In this document: positions 1 through 10,800 of the stretch, in pieces
Numbering within the stretch: the first letter of the stretch is position 1
Layout: the number at the start of each line of letters is the position of its first letter
Assembly (NCBI GenBank): GCA_030998225.1
Contig: JAPYXD010000737.1
Coordinates: forward strand, 1,612,001-1,676,000
Length of the DNA stretch: 64,000 nt
From: Diplolepis rosae
Taxonomy: Eukaryota > Arthropoda > Insecta > Hymenoptera > Diplolepididae
Reading direction: 5' to 3'
The notes under the pieces: generated by a model
Told to the model about the DNA's origin: nothing
Seen by the model: the letters and a program-made list of their open reading frames with translations, nothing else
The model's database searches: none
Translations under genes and position numbers: made by a program

Positions 1-640
1 TGAAATTTGGCACAGATGGCAGTAACAGTAGGACCAACATAAAAATAAAAGAGTTTGCCCGAATCGGTTAGCCCGCGAAGTTTAAATTAAAAATTCACCT
101 TAGTTTTTGCCCACAGTAGTACAAACCCGCTTCTATGAATTCGATTTGAGATCAAATCTGTGATAGAATCCGTGCGATTGACGGCTAGAAGAAAGAATGA
201 GAATAGACGAAGAAGGAAAAGAGAGTCTCGGCCACAGCACGCATGCTAAAATTACGCGTTAGCCAGGGGAGTATTCTATCTTTTATTTGATTACTCTCGT
301 CTCATAAGGTCTACCGTAACAAAAAAAAAATTGGTAAAAAACATTTCGAGTGAAATTTCGTTTGACGCATCAGGAAAAAAGTTTCAAATGTTCGAAAATA
401 AGGCTTTGCATCAAATGGCCAAAAATTGAACCGCTCCAATTTCATGGATATTCGTCAAAATTGAATAATTTTTTATCTGAGAAATACTATTCGATAGAAC
501 TACAATTGGCCCAATTTTCGGCCCGATCAGACAAATTTTTTTTGGGGTTGGTGCACATTAGAAATTATGGCCCATGCTTATCCTGCTATGCTCTCCAAAA
601 AATTTTATTTATAATGAATTCTGCATTTTTTAAGTGACTG
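1..640. other. AT-rich stretch without recognisable gene
   Basis: No reading frame here resembles a known family. The short frames have no compositional bias suggesting coding. There is an A-run near 320-330, and no inverted or tandem repeat was seen. Confidence 0.5.
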
Positions 641-649
641 CGTTAGCTT

Positions 650-1380
650 TAAACTTCAGGGTCATGTTCTTTAGGTGCTCTAAGTTGAGCCTCAGTATCC
701 CTATCTACTACCCTGCTTGGCTTCATACGCGGCCTCTCGAAGGCTTCTTCTTCGGGACTGCCTTCCGAAAAGCCGCGCAACATATTATCTCCGGGATATG
801 GTCGCCCCGGGACTTATCTTCTTTAGCAGAGCAAAGATAGCACTGCGGTTTCCTTGACCAGGTTCCTGCAGTGTGCAGGACCGCTCTGGCGGTATCTAGC
901 CGTCCTCTACCTTCTTTGGAACATTTCAGTTCCACCAGCAGGTCGTTTTCTCCTCTTCATTTCCGACTTCTTGGCTGCATTGTCCTGAGGGCTCACGGTC
1001 AGCTCTCTTGGCCTTTTCCGCAAGTCTGGAGTACTGCTCACTACAATTTGTGGGGCTGTGTGGCAGCCCTCTTCGCTGACGCTGTCAACACTTTGAGCCC
1101 GCGCCAGTTTCAACCCCTTACAAAGAGCCCTTCCCAGCTGACTTCCAAATGATTCATCCCAGCCCTCCGTGTGTTCAGTATTTTTACGGAGTTGCTTCAA
1201 TTCGCGCAACCACTCAGCGATACCTCCTCTAATTGGCAGGAACATGTTTTTTTATCCTGCAAAATTCATCCATCTTCTGGACCATTTCCTCAATAATGGA
1301 AATGTATTTCATTGCAATCTGAAGCGTCCCGTATAAGCAGTTCTTCTGCCCTCTCGTAGCATACTTCTCAAAGCAATCGG
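650..1380 (-). pseudogene. GC-rich island, possible ORF1 remnant of a non-LTR retrotransposon
   Basis: Base composition jumps from AT-rich to GC-rich only across this stretch. On the minus strand the frame from about 1370 down gives a charged, helix-prone segment (IIEEMVQKMDEFCRIKKH). After a frame change it continues in the 1245-907 frame (AEWLRELKQLRKN, later a basic KKSEMKRRKRP). This coiled-coil-then-basic pattern is what LINE ORF1 proteins of the R1/Jockey type look like, but there is no zinc knuckle and I recognise no specific family. At least one frameshift and a stop break it. It could instead be a fragment of an unrelated gene. The GC contrast is the firm observation; the ORF1 assignment is a guess. 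Confidence 0.3.
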
Positions 1381-1757
1381 GCACCGCGACTGCTTATTTA
1401 GAACACTGTTCATAACTATTTAACTTTGCTTTTCATTTTCGAATGTGGATTCTAGCTTTAGACTTAAGTGATGTTGCTCACCTTTAATCTTATTTTCAAA
1501 ATTTGTGTCTGTTAACTATGATATTTCCGCGACAGAAATTGAGCTCTCCCGCGATCCTCTCTTTTCCAACACATTTTTCGTACGATACGTATAATTTGAA
1601 TGCATAAATACACTATGCAAACAAAAGATCCATAATGCAGACTATTTGTTGATTTTATTTGTTCATAACAATTAACTTGCCAAGCTAATACATTTTTTTC
1701 TGCTATTTTTTTCTTATATGTATCGAATGCGTCACTGCTCGTAAAAATAAAAATTAA

Positions 1758-2500
1758 GGGGAGGTTCTCCTCTTTTTAGCCGAAAATGAAGCGGAATTTG
1801 ATAATTTACTGTCGGATAATGAAAAGACATACGAACAAACGGTTATGATGGTTTATTAAGCCATCTTTTTAAAATACAAAAGAAAATTCTTTATGACAAA
1901 ATCTAATATGGTGTCCCCAAAATGGCGGGTCTTTTCATCCTTTGAAAGCGAGACGTTGTTCAATAACGTGAAGGTTGTGGCCACTTGTCGTGAACTGAAA
2001 TCAAAAATTTGTTTTTTATAGTCTAGTTTATAAAATTCCCTATGACTTATACCTATTTCTAAAGAATTTTCATTAAAAATTATCCAATTCATGCATAATC
2101 AAAGAAAAAGTTCGATTTTACCCTCTTTTTATTAAAGTTTTTTCTCATCAAACGACTATTATTTAACAATTGCTTATGTTTATTTTAGGTATAAGTCATA
2201 CAAAAAATCATACTCTTCCAGGAACATTTTAGATGAAGTAAATCGGATCAGTAGATCATGAGCTATGCTTGACGTTAGGATAAACAAAAAGGATTTCGAG
2301 ATAAACGCGTTTAAAGTTGTAAGTCTCACATACACGTTCCAAGAGAACCATCATCACTGGATACTCGAGTACGCTTCAATAAGATAAATATGCTGCGGAT
2401 CGAAAAATCCTTTTGCACAAATATTCTAGGCATTCATACCTTTCATTTGATAAAAAAAAAAAAAATCGATTTTCTTAAAAAAAAAGAGGAGAACCTCCCC
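1758..2500. mobile_element. MITE with 20-bp TIRs and TTAA target duplication
   Basis: The ends are perfect inverted repeats of 20 bases beginning GGGGAGGTTCTCCTC and are flanked on both sides by TTAA (1754-1757 and 2501-2504). TTAA duplication is diagnostic of piggyBac-type integration, although the terminal bases are not the usual CCY of piggyBac. The 743-bp interior has no transposase frame, so this is a non-autonomous copy. The perfect TIRs suggest recent activity. Confidence 0.8.
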
Positions 2501-2504
2501 TTAA

Positions 2505-3310
2505 AACGAAATATGTGTACTCTTTTACAATCCGACAAAGTATGTCTTAAAGCGTGCCATATTTTTTTGTGTTCCTTACCGTAAGTGTGGGTAATTCTGC
2601 GTAATTGTAAATTCGAAACGTTTTTGATCAATAAAATGAAAAATGGCAACATTTTAAACAACTATTTTCAACGAATTCAAGAACAACGCAATATTGTGTG
2701 AATAAAGGCCAATTTTCTCTCGTTTTGCATTACCGTCGACTGTCAGTCTGTTACATATTTCACGGCGTTTTCAATTGCAATTTGACAATAGTTTTGTCGA
2801 ACTTGCAGTTTTCTTATGGCAAATGTGAGGAGTTTGATTATTTACATTCGCTGAGCGTTTCAAAAAAAATTATTTTGATAAGTATACTAACAAAATATGT
2901 ATTGAATTTTCAGTTCGAAAAATGTGAGAAAATGACAGAACAAATTACTTTCAAACCTCAATTTCGCCGAAGAATGAGTTTTCTGGAGACATAAGACGTG
3001 ACTCATTCGATAGAGCATGTCCTCAAGTATCAAAGAAGTCGATTCCAAATAACTCTTTCATACACTTTTTCATTATTTAATCGGGTAAATTTTCCAGTTA
3101 AAATATTCACATGGCATCACCGACTGCGCGCATCATATAACGCGTATAATAACAAGTAGGGTACGGAGGGGTTCCCTCTCGCGCTCATTGCAGAGAACAC
3201 TCCTTATGCTCGAGCTTCTCGTTGGAGTGAATCTCGAGTTCTGAAATCCTTTAATATAAAACTAAAAGATTCATTATCAAGGTAAAATTATACTGTTAAA
3301 AATAGTTGGG
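2505..3310. other. AT-rich stretch, nothing recognised
   Basis: Only short frames without family resemblance are present, and no clear repeat boundary was found. Confidence 0.4.
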
Positions 3311-3319
3311 AATTTCAAA

Positions 3320-3880
3320 ATTTTAAAGTGCCTCTTTACTTTTGGTATGTTGCTGATATTTTGTTTGTATTTGCCTTTGGATAAACTGCAAAAAATTATA
3401 GATACTTTTAACGACTATCACCCAAGAATTGAATGTACCCATAAACTGAAAAGAAACAATAGAATTATTTTTTTGAACTTGAAATTAATTGAACTTGATA
3501 ATGGTGAAAATGCGACCAATTGGTACAGAAAGAGTACATATTCTGTTAAATTGTTCAATTTCATATCAACTCATCCCTTTTAAAATAAAGTTGCCATTAT
3601 TAAAAACTTGGTTGACAGAGATGTTTGCTTGTCTCATGACTCATTCTGTTCTTAAAATTTAAATATTGTTTGAAAAATTTCATTTTTGGATCGTTACCCA
3701 CAAGATGAGATTGAAATCACATAAAAATAATAATTAAACAATTAAAACCTGAACAGGGTACTAACGTAGATATAGATACACAAAGTGAGATATATATTAC
3801 TATTGTTCTCCCATATTTTGGTAAAATTCCGAAAACAATTCAGTTTATGTTAAAAAAGCTGATATAATTATCTCTCACCC
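3320..3880 (+). pseudogene. Penelope-like element reverse transcriptase, C-terminal fragment
   Basis: The segment begins with a degenerate catalytic box (FWYVADI where the family has a YxDD core). After a frame change it continues through FNDYHPRIECTH, FLNLKLIE, NWYRKSTYS and FISTHPF, the conserved run after the RT active site in Penelope-like elements. It continues past a stop at 3581-3583 as VAIIKNLVDR and RYPQDEIE and, further on, as YITIVLPYFGKIPKTIQ, the usual linker region of these RTs. Penelope elements normally follow this with a GIY-YIG endonuclease, which I do not see. The active-site Asp change, one frameshift and at least three stops make it dead. Neighbouring DNA shows no Penelope terminal repeats. 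Confidence 0.75.
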
Positions 3881-4430
3881 TGTCTCAGAGGTCTGTTCTA
3901 CGTCCAAATAGTTTATTATTATTCAAAATCAGTAAATTTTATTTTATATTTTATTATTCAATATAAGTCCATCACTTCAAGATCTGGTTTCTACCCTTGT
4001 TCTCAAAATGTAAATATTAATAGAGTTATAATTTAAATACATGATTTGTAGATGGCATTTCTTGTAGCTCTGAAAAATAAGTCTTAAGGTTATTTCTTAC
4101 GTCTAAGTATCTTTGAGAATTAAATGAAACAGAATGCTTTAATTTAAATGAATTTGGCACGTTAATATTCTAAAAAAACATGATACGTAGTGGGCATTTC
4201 TTGTAGAGCTGAAAAGTAAATTCTAACATAGTAAATATACAAATTCACACGTTCTCCAAAAAGAGAATATAATTCTCTTTTGTCTCACACAGTCATCTAC
4301 GTTAATTCTCTCTGCACATCACGCATTACTACAATCGAATATACCATAAGAGTATTCATCTGCTATTCCTTAGATATAATTCATTATCATTTTCAAGAAA
4401 CCAAAGAGTCCTGCATCACCGACCTCAGGT
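3881..4430. other. AT-rich stretch, nothing recognised
   Basis: There are weak internal similarities (for example 'catttcttgtag.gctgaaaa' near 4055 and 4195), suggesting an old, decayed local duplication. No coding content was seen. Confidence 0.4.
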
Positions 4431-4433
4431 TCA

Positions 4434-4605
4434 GAGATAGTTTATGAATTTACAGATGAGAGCACCAGGTGCGATCATCACATTTGCTAGTTAGTGGCAC
4501 CACCGCGGCGCTGTCTTCAAAAGTATGTGATGATTGCACCTCCGCGCTCATTTAATTTGTGGATTACAAATCAACTAGATTGAGCGTTCATAAACTCGAT
4601 TTAAA
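4434..4605. repeat. Imperfect foldback repeat
   Basis: Two arms are inverted copies. The outer motif is GTTTATGAA near 4440 with its complement near 4590. The inner motif is GAGAGC..CAGGTGCGATCATCACA near 4460-4491, with its complement at about 4518-4553. Together they fold into a long hairpin, typical of a short palindromic MITE. No target duplication could be fixed. Confidence 0.55.
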
Positions 4606-4836
4606 TCCCCTTCTTCGGCACGTGGAACATACTTTTACAAATCGCACACCTAGTTTGATTTCAGAATTTAGATTTCCATACAAAAAATTGTATAACTTCT
4701 TATAAATAAATGAATAAATTGACACGTTTAAAAGTAAGAAATAGTCGAAACTCTTATTATTTTAATGTTCCTTGAATACTGACAAGAAAATTGCTGCTGG
4801 AAAAGAATAGAATTTATTCTCGTTTTAACAGAATTA

Positions 4837-5172
4837 CAGTAAAACCTCATTTATCGGGACACTCATTTATCGGGATCTTCACTTATCGGGATCTCGCAAC
4901 CTCATTTATCGGGACATTTTGTTTCTCCTCCAGCCACCACTCCTTGTACATAGTGACATAGTTTGCAGATGTTTCATTTGCAGGTGTTTTATTATGTCAA
5001 TTTTTTTACATACCTTCGTATTATATATACCTTCCCATTACTAAATGTCAACATAGAACAAGAGTCATGGCAACCCACCATGAGACTGTAGGTGGTAGTG
5101 GAGAGCCCCTCCAAATCCCGATTAACGAGGTGTTTACATTTCAAGCGCGTCCCGATAAATGAGGTTTTACTG
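4837..5172. mobile_element. pogo-like MITE with TA target duplication
   Basis: The terminal inverted repeats begin CAGTAAAACCTCATTTATCG and the element is flanked by TA (4835-4836, 5173-5174). CAGTA-type termini with a TA duplication are characteristic of pogo/Tigger members of Tc1/mariner. Just inside the left TIR the motif CTCATTTATCGGGA or a close variant occurs four times in tandem (about 4846-4917), a plausible set of transposase-binding sites. No transposase is encoded. Confidence 0.8.
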
Positions 5173-5174
5173 TA

Positions 5175-5840
5175 TTCAGTTTCTTACGGCAATATTGGAT
5201 TTTGAAATAAAACAAATTGTGTATGTACACATTACAACCTACAAAATTCTACTTACTGTTGACATCTTTGAAAAAAAAATTTCAAACACTAACTGTCGTT
5301 CCACGAGCCTCAAAAGTATTTAGAAACTCATAAAGCAAGTTACTAATGCGTTTTTGGCAATTGAATTGACCAAATTACGTGAAAAAAAAGTTTCGAAACG
5401 CATGTGAATACACGCGTTCTTATGATACTCCTCCATTGAATGGAGCGAAGATGGCGGTCGAGCGTACTCCCTTTAATAGTACCTTAACATCAGTCCTCAA
5501 GCGTCAGCGCTTAGGTAACTGGCATTGCCTTCGCTGCCGTCGAACAAAAGGACTGCCTCTAGCGCGTCCCGTAAGGATACCTGCTGACTGTTGTGTATTG
5601 CTATAGTCATTTCTTCGTTATTTACTATCATTATAGTGTCGCGCTAACGAGGTTTTTAATTTCTCTTTCAATGTTTTATTCTCTGTTGCTATTACCGTTC
5701 AGCTTAGAAAATTAGATTCTTCAATATTGAAATAAGATAATGCGTTTGTTAAGGTTTGATCTTGATTATTATATCCTGGCATAATAGTTAAATCTGGATA
5801 GAAGCTTGAAGAAAATCCGCTAGTTTTTCCTGAATTTCCA
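5175..5840. other. Unassigned stretch including a GC-richer segment at 5400-5600
   Basis: A plus-strand frame at 5379-5606 covers a GC-richer patch with a CXXC pair (HCLRCRR), but it matches no family I know and the frame is short. I see no other support for a gene. Confidence 0.3.
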
Positions 5841-5843
5841 CTA

Positions 5844-6604
5844 TAAAGGGTTTCCCAATAAGGGTGATATGTTTTGAAATTGAAAAAAAACACTGAATAT
5901 TCATTCGGAATTGATCGAAATCTTTTTTATTATATTGGATATTCTATGCCATTTATGATTTAAACAATATATCGGCCAAATGTCCCCCGAGACTTGAGCC
6001 AAAAATGCGCCTCATCAGAAAAGATGATTTTTTGATGAAAATTGGGATCATTTTCAATTGATTCCAGAGCCCAATCCGCGAACTCCCGACGCAAACGATG
6101 GTCATTAGGCTTCAGTTCTTGGGCCAGAATCATCTTATAGGGATGCAGGCCAAGATCCAATCGCAAAATACGCCAGGTAGTCATCCTGGACAGGCCCAAT
6201 TCCTGAGATCGGCGTGGCACGGACAATTCACGGTTTTCCTCGATACTGGCCTGTACGGCGGCTATATTCTGTGTAGAACGTGCGGTACGCATACGATTTT
6301 TAGGCTTAGTATCCAATAGAGTAAATTCACTCTCCAACTTATCGATTATTCGACGAATTGAGAGCGCGGATGGAGCAGAATGACGACCATATTTTGCACG
6401 TTATGCTCTTTGAACACCGACAAAACTTCTCGAATTTTGATAAAATAATTGGACAATTTCCAAACGTTGTGGAAGCGTGAAACTACTCATGATTAAATGG
6501 CAAACCTTACTGATGACAACTGACAGCAGACGTCAAAAATTTAAGTTCAAATGAGCCCGATAGGGACATTCAAAATCATATCACCCCTATTGGGAAACCC
6601 TTTA
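5844..6604 (-). mobile_element. Tc1/mariner element, internally deleted copy
   Basis: The left end (5844 onward) and the reverse complement of the right end share TAAAGGGTTTCCCAATA followed by RGGGTGATAT. TA is duplicated at 5842-5843 and 6605-6606, the Tc1/mariner signature. It is 761 bp long against about 1.3 kb for an intact element. The missing part is the transposase C-terminus, so the copy is non-autonomous but its ends look mobilisable. Confidence 0.85.
5960..6490 (-). pseudogene. Tc1/mariner-family transposase, N-terminal two-thirds
   Basis: Translation can be followed from an ATG at 6490 (MSSFTLPQRLEIV, a helix-turn-helix start). It runs through an in-frame TAA near 6410 into a second HTH-like part (SVPRRSQELGLSRMTTWRIL). 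The linker (LHPYKMILAQELKP) follows, then the first catalytic aspartate in IIFSDEAHFWL. Directly after that box the frame runs into non-homologous sequence and ends, so the second and third acidic residues are missing. An internal deletion has joined the catalytic start to the 3' untranslated part. It lies wholly within the 5844-6604 element and cannot encode an active enzyme. Confidence 0.8.
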
Positions 6605-6606
6605 TA

Positions 6607-6907
6607 TACCTTGATTATTAATTAAAGGCTCATCTAGAATTGAATCATCTAGCTGTAGAGTGTTATCTAATTCTTGTTAAGTGGGGAATGGGTCAGGAAT
6701 ATATTGGTAATTATTATCGGATAACGTGTAATAACTTTTGGGGCGGATTCTAAAGGGGTATTTGGTTTTGACATTGAGTCATTATAAATTTACTATTTCT
6801 ATTTTATTGAGCGTCTTCTTAGATTATCTATTACTAAATTAATTATCAATTGTTTATAACAATGTAAAATTATAATATTTAAAGAATTTGAAAATCTTTC
6901 TGTGGAA
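6607..6907. other. AT-rich stretch, nothing recognised
   Basis: No coding frames or repeats of note. Confidence 0.4.
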
Positions 6908-6985
6908 AAAAAGACGTTTCCAACTCCGCTGGGATTCGAGCCCAGGTCTTTCGATTGCCGGCTGACTGCTTCAAACTGAACTAAT
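6908..6985 (-). tRNA. tRNA pseudogene or tRNA-derived SINE head
   Basis: Read on the minus strand, the order is a D-arm/A-box-like TAGTTCAGTTTGAAGC, an anticodon-arm-sized segment, then GGGCTCGAATCCC, a near-perfect T-arm/B-box. A T-run follows at about 6914-6908 that could stop Pol III. The anticodon stem does not pair cleanly and the acceptor stem is missing, so it is not a functional tRNA. A tRNA-derived SINE is the main alternative. Confidence 0.5.
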
Positions 6986-7109
6986 TAATTTGTACAATTA
7001 TAATGTTCAAACAATAAGTTTTTTAAAATTATAACAATACATATATATTTTTCCTGTACCAACTGAATGTGCCCCTTTGTGAACTGAAATGAATTACTTA
7101 TTATCATTT

Positions 7110-7560
7110 TAAATTAAAAATTGTTTGAAATAAATAAATGAAACTGCTTATAACAATGATCAGACAAGATCCAAGTGATGCACAATTCATTTTTTTCCAG
7201 ATTGGACAAGCTAGAGTCAAGCACAGATTCTTGGTCAATCTTTGTAATTAAAAATATTTTATTCGTTAACAAAATTAAAATAAAAGTTATAAACAATACA
7301 ACCACAAGCACTTCTAATTTTGCCTTACCTAATGATTGTAATCAATTGTGATCGTTCAACGACACAAATTTATTTTATTGAAATTTCAAGTTACACAATT
7401 ATGTGTAATAAATATTTTTATTTTATTCTATTAATAAAATCCTTGTGGTTTCTTTTAACTGACTGGTGTTTCCCGGCCGATGATCTCAAGCTACGAGATT
7501 CTTGTAGTAAATTTAAATAAAGATGCTGCACTTTCAATACTCGCAAGACCGACGTCAAAT
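7110..7560 (-). repeat. Remnant related to the leader of the adjacent Gypsy element
   Basis: Plus-strand bases 7205-7240 (AAGCTAGAGTCAAGCACAGA then TTCTTG) closely match 20439-20465 inside the leader of the neighbouring LTR element. Further along, 7469-7483 reads TTTCCCGGCCGATG, close to a tRNA-Gly 3' end and to that element's primer site. The order leader-then-primer site is the same as in the intact copy. This looks like a relic of an older, related element next to which the young one landed. Confidence 0.4.
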
Positions 7561-7701
7561 TGTGAATAAACTGAATACTGAATATTGATCTTTGAATACA
7601 TTGCTCCTGTGGTTGGCCTCTTTTATATTATTTAATATAATATGATAGTTAGAGTTTTCTGTGCGTAGTCACTTTTTCCTATAAGAGAGGGGCTTCATTA
7701 C

Positions 7702-9205
7702 TGTGACGTCCTGACACTTACCTTCCTTTAATAATATATTTTATTTTTCCCTCGTTTTAGATCGGTAAAGAAATCCAGAGGATTTCTAAACCGAAACTGG
7801 GATGAGGGTATCTAACTAAAATGAAACTCGAAACTTACTGAATTTACAATTATTAACCTTTATTTTGATGGGTACAAACTGAGAGAGAGATAGAGAGAGA
7901 GATAGAGAGTTATTAAAATTTCCTCCTGGGGTCATATATTAAAATTGGACTTACTCGAATCCAGGCTGGAACCACTGATAATCCGGAAGGGGTACACACC
8001 TTCTAATTCACTTTACGATGCGTTGAAATTCTGACAGGTAGACCAAAATCCAAATAGGGAAACTGTGACAGGTGGGCCTTGAATCCACACATCTATTTCG
8101 GGCTGAACTAGTGACGATCCCGAAGGGTGAGTTGAAGATGCACCTGTCAATATATACGATGTGGGGCCTCGGTGTAATCAAATCGTAGACACTTCAATAT
8201 ATGAACCATTCACAGGTTCCACTTTTAACTCACGAACAATGTTCCACTAAATTGAATTCTAATGTTATTTTAAATTGACGAGGAAGATACCGACAAAAGA
8301 TGGACTGAGTTGACCGGGGTAACTTTGAGAGTTCTCAATTTTTAGATGGTCGAGGGGAACTCTGATACTAAATTTCTGAGCAGAGTTCCAGCGTTGATGA
8401 TAGACCAGCGGCAACTCTGTACTTTTTAGAGGGGTTCCGTTTCTGAAGATTTCCCGGCGGCAACTGTACTTTTCGGGAGGAGTTCCGCATCTGAAGATAG
8501 ACCCGACGGCAACTGTACTTTTCGGGAGGAGTTCCGCTTCTGAAGATAGACCCGACGGCAACTGTACTTTTCGGGAGGAGTTCCGCTTCTGAAGATAGAC
8601 CCGACGGCAACTGAAGATTCGCAGATTCGCAGGTACTTTTATGTGCTAATTTTCGGTCGATACTAGCTACCTTTTGGTCGATACTGACATGGAACTTCTA
8701 GGTGGTGATTAATGGGTTTTATATTTTTTGTCGATACTGACTATGTTTAATTTTTGTCCTTGCTAATATTCTTCTGATGTTGGCCTGACCTTGGCACGTG
8801 TCTGAGCTGGCCTCTTTTTCGTTGGGTTGCCATTTTTTTATGTACTGAAGAAAAAAGGGGAGACTTCGTTTTCTTATTCTAGTTTCCCCGACGTTCCTTC
8901 TTCTTGAGATGATTCATTTTTTAATATCTATCCTTTGCTACACCTGTCAATATGCTTGTGTACTTAGGACATTCCGATGGGGTTCCCTCGTTAACAGGTA
9001 GTTAAGAGTTTGCGATGTTTTCTATTTATAAGTTCACTACTATCTCTCTTTCTATTACAATTTTATTTTAGTACATTCAATTTCCGTCTAATCAATGCTT
9101 TTTAATAGCTGTTGCTTATGCATCTTTTATGTTAAAATCTTTTATTAATTTTACATATTTTGGTATTATGAAATAAATAAATAGCGACGGTTACGGGACG
9201 TGACA
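7702..9205 (-). repeat. 3' LTR of the Gypsy-type element
   Basis: This 1504-bp repeat is the downstream copy in the minus-strand sense. The polypurine tract abuts it at 9206. It contains a GA-rich microsatellite near 7880-7910 and a 49-bp minisatellite. Reading frames on the minus strand of the minisatellite (MPSGLSSEAELLPKS repeats) come from the tandem repeat and are not taken as genes. Confidence 0.9.
8455..8612. repeat. 49-bp minisatellite inside the LTR (three full units)
   Basis: The CGGCAACTGTACTTTTCGGG core recurs at exact 49-base spacing (CAACTG at 8461, 8510, 8559, 8608). The other LTR (near 22500-22620) carries one unit fewer, which accounts for the LTR length difference (1504 against 1457). 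A unit was therefore gained or lost after insertion or during reverse transcription. Confidence 0.9.
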
Positions 9206-9218
9206 CCTCCCCCCTTAA
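9206..9218 (-). promoter_or_regulatory. Polypurine tract of the Gypsy-type element
   Basis: In the sense of the element this reads AAGGGGGGAGG directly before the TGTCACG start of the 3' LTR. Its position and purine content fit the second-strand primer of LTR retrotransposons. Confidence 0.8.
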
Positions 9219-10187
9219 GTTCGAACACGGGGATGCAATGACCGTGTTTGAACTTTTTGAAATAATTAAGTTAACATTCGTTTTTGATTAAAATTCTTGT
9301 TAAGGTAGAATTTTAATAGTGATAGTGACATTCACAATGGTTTGAATTAAAACTATCGAATATTTAGTGCAAAAAACACACACAATGAAGCTTTTAATAT
9401 TATTACGAGATATATCGATACATTGTTTTAAATATTCGGACAACGATAATTTTAAATGGATACAATATAAAATGTTGATTCAAATGTTTTAAAAAGTTTA
9501 ATATTATATATGTTTTTTGTATATTTTTCATTCATTAAAATTTTATTAGTGCAATGGCGCGATTAAAAGTCTTGTTTGCAAAACCCTAAAACATACACAT
9601 TAATGGATAATTTTCAATAATTTGATAAATATGTCAATAGAGCTAGATATGACTACATACTATTTTTATTATTTTTGTAATTTTTTGCTTTGTTATTATT
9701 TTTATGAATGAATTTGTATACATACACATACATGATTCGTTTTACTTTTATTTTATCTAAACGATTCAGCATATATATTGATTAAACATTATTTGTCTAA
9801 AAACGCTAACCACACATATATTGATATTGTAACTAGATGTAATGTCGAATGACATTTATTAGATCCATAAATATTTTATTTATTAATATGTATTCGTGAA
9901 CATGCATTATTCCTCATTCCTAATTTTAAACAATTTAACATATTTTGATTAAACATTTTTCATAATAAAGCACTAACGATTATACATATTGATATAAGCA
10001 AATGTGATTAGAATTTTAATTGACCTTTATTACACAAATAAATACTTTTTTATTTGTCATTTTTGTATTTTAATTATATTTTGTTTTCTTTTTATGAATA
10101 AATTTGTATAGTTGCATATAAACTATTTCATTTCTCAAATAATTCAATATGTGCTTCAATCAAACGTTTATCTATTCGTAAGACATA

Positions 10188-10524
10188 CACTGATAGAAAT
10201 GGTTCGGGAGTTTTAGCCATTCAGTTGTAGGTTGGGAATTTATAATTGTATTTATAAAATAATATGTCTCTCTGAACAACGCAGGATGTTAAATACAGAA
10301 ATCAAAATATTGTAAGTGAAACTGGTCGAATCAAAAATATAATATGGGAAGGCGAACAATACATTTTCCATAGCAACCAATAATATGGTTAATTCATTCA
10401 TATTTATTCAGTTATATTCGGATGGTTAAAATACAAATCTTATATTGCTGTATCTATGCCAGCAATAAGGTAAGGTTAAATTAATCATAAATATCGTTGT
10501 AACAGCCATTCCTTTCTATCAGTG
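10188..10524. mobile_element. 337-bp MITE nested in the Gypsy-type element
   Basis: The ends are inverted CACTGATAGAAA followed by related bases, and TA is duplicated on both sides (10186-10187, 10525-10526). The TA duplication suggests mobilisation by a Tc1/mariner-type transposase. There is no coding capacity. Because it sits inside a young element, this insertion is itself recent, unless it is carried by the whole Gypsy family. Confidence 0.75.
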
Positions 10525-10737
10525 TACTTTGTAATATAACATATTCTATTTCAAACTTATCTACATACATATTTCTAAAAGCATTTAAAATATCAAAATT
10601 TTTGTAAAATTTGTTTCAATAATCATTGAATACAATCAATTGATTTCAATATATTTTCACGCAGATTACTTGTAAATCATATTATATAATTTCATAAAAG
10701 AGAAAAAATTTCTTATATTTAAGTCGCATTCATGATA

Positions 10738-10800
10738 GTCACGGGACGTGACACCTCCCCCCTTATGTTTGAACATGGGGATGAAATTGACATGTTTAAA
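10738..10800 (-). repeat. Second copy of the LTR edge and polypurine tract
   Basis: The plus strand reads CACGGGACGTGACACCTCCC and on, almost identical to 9193-9250: the last ~14 bases of the LTR, the polypurine tract and about 40 bases of adjoining internal sequence. Beyond that the two diverge. The segment 9206-10757 is thus bracketed by two LTR edges. Confidence 0.8.

Noticed and set aside
7860..7915. GA-rich tract as a GAGA-factor site
   Set aside because: Simple microsatellite in the LTR; regulatory use cannot be supported from sequence alone.
8265..8610. Minus-strand frames with repeated MPSGLSSEAELLPKS in the LTR (also 22317-22614)
   Set aside because: They are translations of the 49-bp minisatellite, whose unit is not a multiple of three, and they lie inside an LTR.
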